The notes below the pieces were generated by a model. That model was given only the letters and a program-made list of their open reading frames with translations, had not been told where the DNA came from and made no database searches. The translations under genes and the position numbers were made by a program. From Spirochaetota bacterium (GTDB lineage Bacteria; Spirochaetota; Spirochaetia; Treponematales; Treponemataceae), in assembly GCA_023398165.1 (NCBI GenBank), contig JAEWSQ010000005.1, forward strand, positions 192,523 to 256,522: 64,000 nucleotides of DNA, written 5' to 3'. This document shows, one piece after another, positions 59,869-64,000 of the stretch. The number at the start of each line of letters is the position of its first letter. Position 1 is the first letter of the stretch.

Positions 59869-60459
59869 TTATTGCGTTTTTAGAAGATGAGCGATAAGCG
59901 TATCAACCATTTTCTGGTTTTCGCTAGTAAGACTATGGAACCCTTTAATGATGAACTCATATTTCATTGCTAAACCGCACGTAAAAGCATCATAGTCAGA
60001 ATCAGTTGTACCAGTTAAAAGAAATTGTAGTTGAACGCTTAAAGCATGTGCAATTTTTTCTAAAATTGCAAGATCAGGGTAATTTCTGCCTGTACACCAG
60101 TTATTAAAAGAGTAGAAAGGAAGAATACCGCTAAGAGGAGTAAACCATCTTTCCTGTTTATCGTAAGAAGGTATACCGGTAAGAGAGGTTAAAACAGTTT
60201 GAATACGGGAAGCGATGTGCTGAGGAGAAAAAGGTTCGTCCGAGGCGGCACAAGTACCAAAAATGAGCCAGACAATGGAAACATCAAGGTATTGAGCAAT
60301 TTTGACTGCAGTATCTACAGAAGGCATACTGTTCTGTTTTTTCCAGTTAGTAATACCTTGAAGGGATATACCAACTGCATCACAAAGAGCTTGACGTTTA
60401 AGATTTCTGGTTTTGAGACATTCATCTATACGTTCAACTAAAAGAGAACCCTGTTCCAT
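59869..60459 (-). CDS. XRE-type repressor of switch module B
   Basis: 196 residues. A first helix-turn-helix (RQALCDAVGISLQGITNWKK, then SVDTAVKIAQYLDVSIVWLI), and a second region that resembles another such domain (FNNWCTGRNYPDLAILEKIA, ALSVQLQFLLTG), so it may be a tandem dimerising repressor. Three operators of the ATAATCAT-N6-ATGATTAT type lie upstream. It is read leftward, as is repressor A. Confidence 0.78.
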   Translation of the reverse strand: MEQGSLLVERIDECLKTRNLKRQALCDAVGISLQGITNWKKQNSMPSVDTAVKIAQYLDVSIVWLIFGTCAASDEPFSPQHIASRIQTVLTSLTGIPSYDKQERWFTPLSGILPFYSFNNWCTGRNYPDLAILEKIAHALSVQLQFLLTGTTDSDYDAFTCGLAMKYEFIIKGFHSLTSENQKMVDTLIAHLLKTQ

Positions 60460-60489
60460 ACATATTAGTATAACGTATAAGAAATATAA

Positions 60490-60574
60490 ATAATCATGAA
60501 ATAATGATTATTTTTGTTGACAAATCATACTATAATGATTTATGATATTGTTATAATCATTATTTAATGATTAT
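60490..60574. promoter_or_regulatory. module B control region: three operators and rightward promoter
   Basis: ATAATCAT-N6-ATGATTAT at 60490-60511 and again at 60553-60574; AAATCAT-N6-ATGATTT at 60522-60541. Centres are 31 and 32 bp apart. TTGACA (60517-60522), 18-bp spacer and TATGAT (60541-60546) form a rightward promoter; the middle operator fills the spacer, as in module A. Confidence 0.8.
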
Positions 60575-60580
60575 GAGATA

Positions 60581-60686
60581 GAGCAGCTGAGATGACCGCG
60601 ATCCTTTCTCAGCCGCTTTAGCGGTTGCCTCCTTTGTGGTGGTTTGGCCGGGATAAACAAAGATCGCAGTTTATCCCGGCTTTTTT
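60581..60686 (+). ncRNA. structured RNA B with terminator, module B
   Basis: Hairpin 1 GCTGAG/CTCAGC (60586-60613), hairpin 2 CCGC-TTTA-GCGG, hairpin 3 CCTCC-TTTGT-GGTGG, then a 12-bp terminator GCCGGGATAAAC/GTTTATCCCGGC and six T residues. Loop 1 has GCGATC (60598-60603) and the terminator loop GATCGC (60662-60667). Hairpin 3 holds CTCCTT, complementary to the AAGGAG of the next gene. Confidence 0.78.
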
Positions 60687-60710
60687 ATTTTAATGGTAAG
60701 GAGATTAAAT

Positions 60711-60905
60711 ATGGTAAAAGAAATAGAGTCACCCTTATTAACAAGAAAAGAAGCAGCAAAATACTTAAACATCAGCATTGCGACTTTAGATCGTCACTCA
60801 AGTGATATCCCAAAAATAAAACTTTTCGGAAACAATGTTCATTTTGAAAAAAAGGTGCTCGATCAAGTGATTGAAAGATTCAGGGTGGAAGGAAAGGTGA
60901 TCTAA
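60711..60905 (+). CDS. small helix-turn-helix protein, excisionase-like
   Basis: 64 residues from the ATG at 60711, 7 nt after AAGGAG. LLTRKEAAKYLNISIATLDR is an HTH_17-type DNA-binding helix, and VHFEKKVLDQVIERF closes the fold. Proteins of this kind direct excision or act as small regulators in mobile elements. The next gene starts right after its stop codon. Confidence 0.78.
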   Translation: MVKEIESPLLTRKEAAKYLNISIATLDRHSSDIPKIKLFGNNVHFEKKVLDQVIERFRVEGKVI

Positions 60906-61091
60906 ATGATTAATCAAGCGTACATCGATGAGAACAATGAAATAATAAAGGAAGTGGTTAAAACCTTGAAGAGAAAAAGCGAAGAAATAGAATTCGGCTC
61001 TTGTTCTCTCATTCTTACCTACCATTGCGGAAAAATAAGCAAGACTGAAATACAAACTGCCGAAGCAGTAAAAATAGAAAAAGACAGGTAG
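60906..61091 (+). CDS. small protein, YezD/DUF2292-like
   Basis: 61 residues. IEFGSCSLILTYHCGKISKT matches, from memory, the YezD/DUF2292 pattern of a beta-hairpin reading ...fGsi.l..hdGki..ie. It follows the excisionase-like gene directly (TAA then ATG). Function unknown. Confidence 0.55.
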   Translation: MINQAYIDENNEIIKEVVKTLKRKSEEIEFGSCSLILTYHCGKISKTEIQTAEAVKIEKDR

Positions 61092-61096
61092 GTACT

Positions 61097-61441
61097 ATGA
61101 CGATAAACGAAGAACTTTTATTAAGAGACATTCTTTATAAGGTCACAAAGTTAGAAGCAAGTCTTACAAGAGAACCGCAACAAAAGAATAATGAGCTGCC
61201 TGAATGGCTTACTTTGGAGCAAGCCATAGCTCTTAAGGGTGGTGGGAAACTGGCTACCTATAGAACAAAACCAAAATATCAGCCGTTATGCGGATACCCT
61301 GAGGGAAAAGTCTCCGGACGTCGGGTCTGGAGAAAAGAAACCATCCTTGAATGGTTAAAAGTAACTGATGATCAGCTTGAAACATATCATCAACAAGTTA
61401 TTGAAAAATACAAAGCAAGGGAGTTAGCAGTATGTATGTAG
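61097..61441 (+). CDS. DNA-binding-like protein of the element
   Basis: 114 residues. LTLEQAIALKGGGKLATYRT and VSGRRVWRKETILEWLKVTD look like an excisionase/HTH_17-type DNA reading head with a wing. Its last codons overlap the next gene by 10 bp. AGGTACTATG spacing suggests a modest ribosome binding site. Possible role in replication or transcription control of the element. Confidence 0.55.
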   Translation: MTINEELLLRDILYKVTKLEASLTREPQQKNNELPEWLTLEQAIALKGGGKLATYRTKPKYQPLCGYPEGKVSGRRVWRKETILEWLKVTDDQLETYHQQVIEKYKARELAVCM

Positions 61442-61758
61442 GATTCTATATCAATATCGGACTAATTGCGCTATTAATCATTGCAATAATTATTAGGTTT
61501 ATTTTTTTATACAAAAGTGATTTTCCTATTGATAGAGAGTTTATATCAGTAACCCTAGTATTAGTAGTAATAATTATTGTTATATGTATAGGATTTATTA
61601 AAGAACAAAGAGATAAAATTAAAAAAGCGGAATACGCAGTTCAGATTATTAATCAAGAATACAACACTCAATTTACTCAAGAAGAATACTACTTTAATCA
61701 AAAACTCATTGAGCAAATCATTAAGGATAAAAAGAATGTTACAGACGAAAGTCTATAA
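61432..61758 (+). CDS. small two-helix membrane protein
   Basis: 108 residues. Two hydrophobic helices at 4-26 (INIGLIALLIIAIIIRFIFL) and 38-57 (ISVTLVLVVIIIVICIGF), then a charged helical cytoplasmic tail. It overlaps the upstream gene by 10 bp. No family is known to me. Similar proteins in phages are holin-like, but nothing here proves that. Confidence 0.55.
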   Translation: MYVGFYINIGLIALLIIAIIIRFIFLYKSDFPIDREFISVTLVLVVIIIVICIGFIKEQRDKIKKAEYAVQIINQEYNTQFTQEEYYFNQKLIEQIIKDKKNVTDESL

Positions 61759-61760
61759 CT

Positions 61761-61777
61761 TCTGGTCGTTGACCAGA
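61761..61777. repeat. hairpin after the membrane-protein gene
   Basis: TCTGGTC, loop GTT, GACCAGA, starting 3 bp after the stop codon. No T-run. Possibly the end of the small-gene operon. Confidence 0.5.
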
Positions 61778-61829
61778 TATATATCAAACAAAGAAAAGGA
61801 GTAATTTTTTTTATTTTTTTATCTACAAG

Positions 61830-61861
61830 TACCCGTTAGCTTACCGGGTAACGTAAGCTAA
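61830..61861 (+). promoter_or_regulatory. mutually exclusive hairpins or pseudoknot
   Basis: TACCCG (61830-61835) can pair with CGGGTA (61845-61850). Its loop TTAGCTTAC (61836-61844) is exactly complementary to GTAAGCTAA (61853-61861). The two pairings cannot both be full hairpins, so a switch or pseudoknot is possible. It lies upstream of the tRNA-like pair and parA. Confidence 0.55.
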
Positions 61862-61883
61862 AATTCTCTTATACATACATAAA

Positions 61884-61948
61884 GGATGACGGGATAGTTC
61901 CTTCTAACCAAGGCTAATAGACAAGGGGTTCAACTCCCCTTGCATCCG
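61884..61948 (+). tRNA. degenerate tRNA-like gene
   Basis: A normal T-arm AGGGG-TTCAACT-CCCCT and five acceptor pairs GGATG/CATCC are present. The stretch between them is only about 33 nt and folds poorly as D and anticodon arms, so the anticodon cannot be read. It may be a decayed tRNA. Confidence 0.35.
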
Positions 61949-61957
61949 AATTTTCGA

Positions 61958-62029
61958 CGCAGTGTAGTGAAGCGGTTATCATGCTAGAGCACTTTTCTAG
62001 TATCAGGGGTTCGACTCCCCTCACTGCTA
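61958..62029 (+). tRNA. tRNA-like gene of the element, unusual anticodon loop
   Basis: Good cloverleaf of 72 nt: acceptor GCAGTG/CACTGC with a C:T mismatch at 1-72, T8-A9, D-arm GTGA-AGCGGTTA-TCAT, anticodon stem CTAGA/TCTAG with loop GCACTTT, 4-nt variable loop, T-loop TTCGACT. Position 33 is C where T is expected, and the nominal anticodon ACT would be serine, which normally needs a long variable arm. Identity left open. Confidence 0.6.
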
Positions 62030-62071
62030 TCGTCAATGAAAAGACGGAAACCACAGAAGGAAGGAATAGAT

Positions 62072-62836
62072 ATGAAAGTAATTACTTTTGCGTCCCTTAA
62101 AGGCGGAACAGGGAAATCAAGTACCAGCATACTTACCGCAAATTGTTTGGCAAGTACAGGGAAAAAAGTCTGTGTTATAGACATGGACTTAAATAACTCC
62201 TGTTCGTTTACCTATTTAAATGAACAGGATGAAACAGGTCGCCGTAATATTGCGGTGGCATTACAGAGTTCAGATTTATCTGAACATACAAGACCCACTG
62301 TAATTCCCAATGTTGACATCATCGAGTCGTCACTCTATCTCGTAGACTTGAGATCAATGCCTATAAATAGGCTTACACAAAAGATACAAACCTTGCAGAA
62401 GTATGATTATGTAGTTATAGATACCTCCCCTACCTATGACAATATTGTACTATCTGCGATGGATGCTGCAGATATCATCATAACGCCCGTTATGCTTACA
62501 CAGTTTGATTTTAATACGGCACAATTTCTTTCAAATAAACTTCAATCAGAAACATCATATTTTTCAAAATGGTATTTGCTGGTAAACGGATACAACAAAC
62601 ATTTTGAAGAATATCAAAACTCCTCACAAAAGGACTACATGAGTTTATTCTCCATGCAGTTTTCAAATTTTCTTCCAACAGATGCATTTTTACCCTGGAC
62701 AACTCAGGTGAGAAGATACATAGACCGTGGAGAAAAAATTAAATCAACAGAAAAGTACAGCAAACTGAGAGAGAGTATTACTCACCTTGTAAAAGCAGTT
62801 ACGAATGAAAATCTTACAATTGAAGGAGCGTTCTAA
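62072..62836 (+). CDS. parA: ParA-type partition ATPase
   Basis: 254 residues from the ATG at 62072, preceded by AAGGAAGG. Deviant Walker A KGGTGKSSTS (residues 10-19), Walker B-like VCVIDMDLNNSCS, and DYVVIDTSPTYDNIVLSAMD. A small ParA of the plasmid type with no N-terminal regulatory extension. Together with parB, one base downstream, it would partition or maintain the element, which suggests an autonomously replicating stage. Confidence 0.9.
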   Translation: MKVITFASLKGGTGKSSTSILTANCLASTGKKVCVIDMDLNNSCSFTYLNEQDETGRRNIAVALQSSDLSEHTRPTVIPNVDIIESSLYLVDLRSMPINRLTQKIQTLQKYDYVVIDTSPTYDNIVLSAMDAADIIITPVMLTQFDFNTAQFLSNKLQSETSYFSKWYLLVNGYNKHFEEYQNSSQKDYMSLFSMQFSNFLPTDAFLPWTTQVRRYIDRGEKIKSTEKYSKLRESITHLVKAVTNENLTIEGAF

Positions 62837-62837
62837 T

Positions 62838-63746
62838 ATGGCAGGATTATCAGCACTCAATAATACAAATAAGTCAGCATTAAATAATGCCGGGACTACG
62901 GTACTATCAAAGAAACGGCCGTTATCAAGTATAAAACTACATCCGGAGTTTGAAAAACTCTTCCCCATAAATGAAACAACATTACAACAAGTCTGTGATT
63001 CAATGGCAAAACATGGATATGACGAAAGCCAGCCTGTTTTAATTTGGAAAGAAGAAGATGTTCTTATTGATGGGCACACCAGAAAAAAAGCGGCAGAAAT
63101 CAATAATTATTTTGATATCCCCTATCATGAAAAAAGCTTTCAGAATATTGAAGAAGCTCTTGAGTATGCGCTTTCATTACAGGTTGCCAGAAGAAACCTT
63201 AATGATGCGGAACTCGTTAATGCGGTTCTTAGGCTTGATGAATTAAAAAAACGTGGTGTTAAAAAGGAAGGAGAGGACGTAAGTAAAGGGAAAAGTTCTG
63301 AACAGCTTGCAAATCTACTCAATACTAATTCGCGTAAAATTGAAAAAATTAGAGCAATCAACAAAGACGCTGATGAAGATGTAATAGAGGCTGTAAAAAA
63401 AGGTGAACAATCTGTAGAAAAGGCATATAAGGCAACACGTGAAAAGGTGAAAAAAGAGAAAGATATCTTTAAGGATGATTTTATTGATGAAGAACAATTC
63501 CCAATTGAGGAAGAAGATTTTGAAATAACAAATACAGAATCCATTAATAGTAAATCAGAAGAGCAGACATTCACCTTAGCAGAAAATATACAAAATAAGT
63601 CTATCAGGGAATTAGCAGAATATCTTCATGGTGTTCAAAAAACTCCGCTGAAATCAATTATTGAATGGGAAGATGCATTAAAGCAAAAAGAGCTTTTTCA
63701 AGAAGAAGAAATGAAGCCTGAAAAAGAAATCACCTTCGATGATTAA
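62838..63746 (+). CDS. parB: ParB-type partition protein
   Basis: 302 residues from the ATG at 62838, AAGGAG in front. The N-domain has IKLHPEFEKLFPINE, VLIDGHTRKKAAEINN (the GHTR-type phosphate motif of plasmid ParBs) and EEALEYALSLQVARRNLND, followed by a helix-turn-helix region (SEQLANLLNTNSRKIEKI). An acidic linker and a C-terminal helical part close it. Partner of parA in one operon. A centromere-like repeat is not seen nearby. Confidence 0.88.
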   Translation: MAGLSALNNTNKSALNNAGTTVLSKKRPLSSIKLHPEFEKLFPINETTLQQVCDSMAKHGYDESQPVLIWKEEDVLIDGHTRKKAAEINNYFDIPYHEKSFQNIEEALEYALSLQVARRNLNDAELVNAVLRLDELKKRGVKKEGEDVSKGKSSEQLANLLNTNSRKIEKIRAINKDADEDVIEAVKKGEQSVEKAYKATREKVKKEKDIFKDDFIDEEQFPIEEEDFEITNTESINSKSEEQTFTLAENIQNKSIRELAEYLHGVQKTPLKSIIEWEDALKQKELFQEEEMKPEKEITFDD

Positions 63747-63773
63747 AGAAAGCAAACTCCAACGGAGAATATA

Positions 63774-63998
63774 ATGCCAAATGAAGAAGAAAGAGCAAGT
63801 GCTCGTGAACGATTTAGAAAGTGGTATTGGGAACACAGGGAAGAAGCATTAGAGAAGAATAGAAAGCGGTATCACGATTTAAAAGAAGGCGGCTACTGTC
63901 CTCAGTGTGGGAAAAGGCGTGATAGAAAAGGTGTTCTCTGTAAAGAATGCGCAAAGAAAAAACACGTTAAATCTGATTATAAGAGGAGAAAGAAATAA
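63774..63998 (+). CDS. small basic zinc-ribbon protein
   Basis: 74 residues. The N-terminal half is a charged helix (RERFRKWYWEHREEALEKNR). The second half has CPQCGKRRDRKGVLCKECA, four cysteines of a zinc ribbon. Short proteins of this kind are common in phages and plasmids and likely bind nucleic acid. Its stop codon TAA overlaps an ATG at 63998-64000, so a further gene may begin at the edge. Confidence 0.65.
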   Translation: MPNEEERASARERFRKWYWEHREEALEKNRKRYHDLKEGGYCPQCGKRRDRKGVLCKECAKKKHVKSDYKRRKK

Positions 63999-64000
63999 TG

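Larger units (their letters stand above)
50739..64000. mobile_element. integrative element downstream of tRNA-Lys (right end not in window)
   Basis: A tyrosine recombinase gene lies next to a tRNA gene, followed by AT-rich cargo of unknown genes, two repressor switches, excisionase-like small genes, tRNA-like genes and parA/parB. No rRNA or core gene interrupts it. No phage structural or conjugation gene is visible in this part. Whether it is a prophage, a plasmid-like integrated element or a satellite cannot be decided without the right end. Confidence 0.85.

Noticed and set aside
61884..61948. Full tRNA with a readable anticodon
   Set aside because: Only the T-arm and five acceptor pairs are sound; kept as a low-confidence tRNA-like feature.
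50899..64000. Insertion sequence or transposase
   Set aside because: No transposase motif or terminal inverted repeats seen; the only recombinase is the tyrosine integrase.

Overview
The window looks like a spirochaete chromosome, most likely a Treponema. The support is indirect: a large DUF5312-like protein of the treponemal type, a short bactofilin beside a TPR lipoprotein-type gene, a two-gene lipoprotein/outer-membrane-barrel unit, cheW-mcp, and a gene cassette of the kind known from the Treponema denticola integron. I cannot name the species.

Bases 1-50,600 are mostly core genome. In order: the start of pgi, argR with its own promoter and two ARG-box-like sites, mutS2 and rsgA; tRNA-Gln and tRNA-Glu followed by three copies of a 96-bp structured repeat; an accessory stretch (LigB-type dioxygenase, metallo-beta-lactamase fold protein, acetyltransferase, an isochorismatase-SDR fusion, a WYL regulator remnant, a membrane protein); a ytfQRT-yjfF-type sugar ABC transporter; cheW-mcp; an SPFH protein, a Crp/Fnr regulator and a hybrid histidine kinase; DUF5312-like/pgeF/argS; nadE and tyrS; a membrane-anchored ParB-like protein, a class A PBP, an M23 peptidase, and a 56-residue ferredoxin; an AAA protein with deoC; a lysine/alanine-rich protein; TPR proteins, pta, bactofilin, mtaB, a lipoprotein and an outer-membrane barrel.

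At 50,666 a tRNA-Lys gene marks the start of an integrated element that runs beyond the right edge. A tyrosine recombinase lies 160 bp downstream of the tRNA, and parA/parB lie near the right end. The left half carries AT-rich cargo transcribed towards the integrase. One cargo gene (53,235-54,635) has the exact anatomy of an integron gene cassette: a 58-bp attC-like site just after its stop codon, and a 5' boundary that perfectly complements the attC outer box. It sits behind a perfect sigma70-type promoter whose whole 188-bp region is repeated 1.3 kb away.

The control region of the element (59.0-60.9 kb) holds two parallel switch modules in tandem. Each has a leftward XRE-type repressor gene, three regularly spaced palindromic operators, a rightward promoter, a roughly 105-nt structured RNA ending in a rho-independent terminator, and then a small gene. 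The two RNAs share a fold but differ in sequence; their stems co-vary, and in each one the first hairpin loop is complementary to its own terminator loop. These paired RNAs, the cassette, and the 96-bp repeat family at the tRNA locus are the parts most worth following up.
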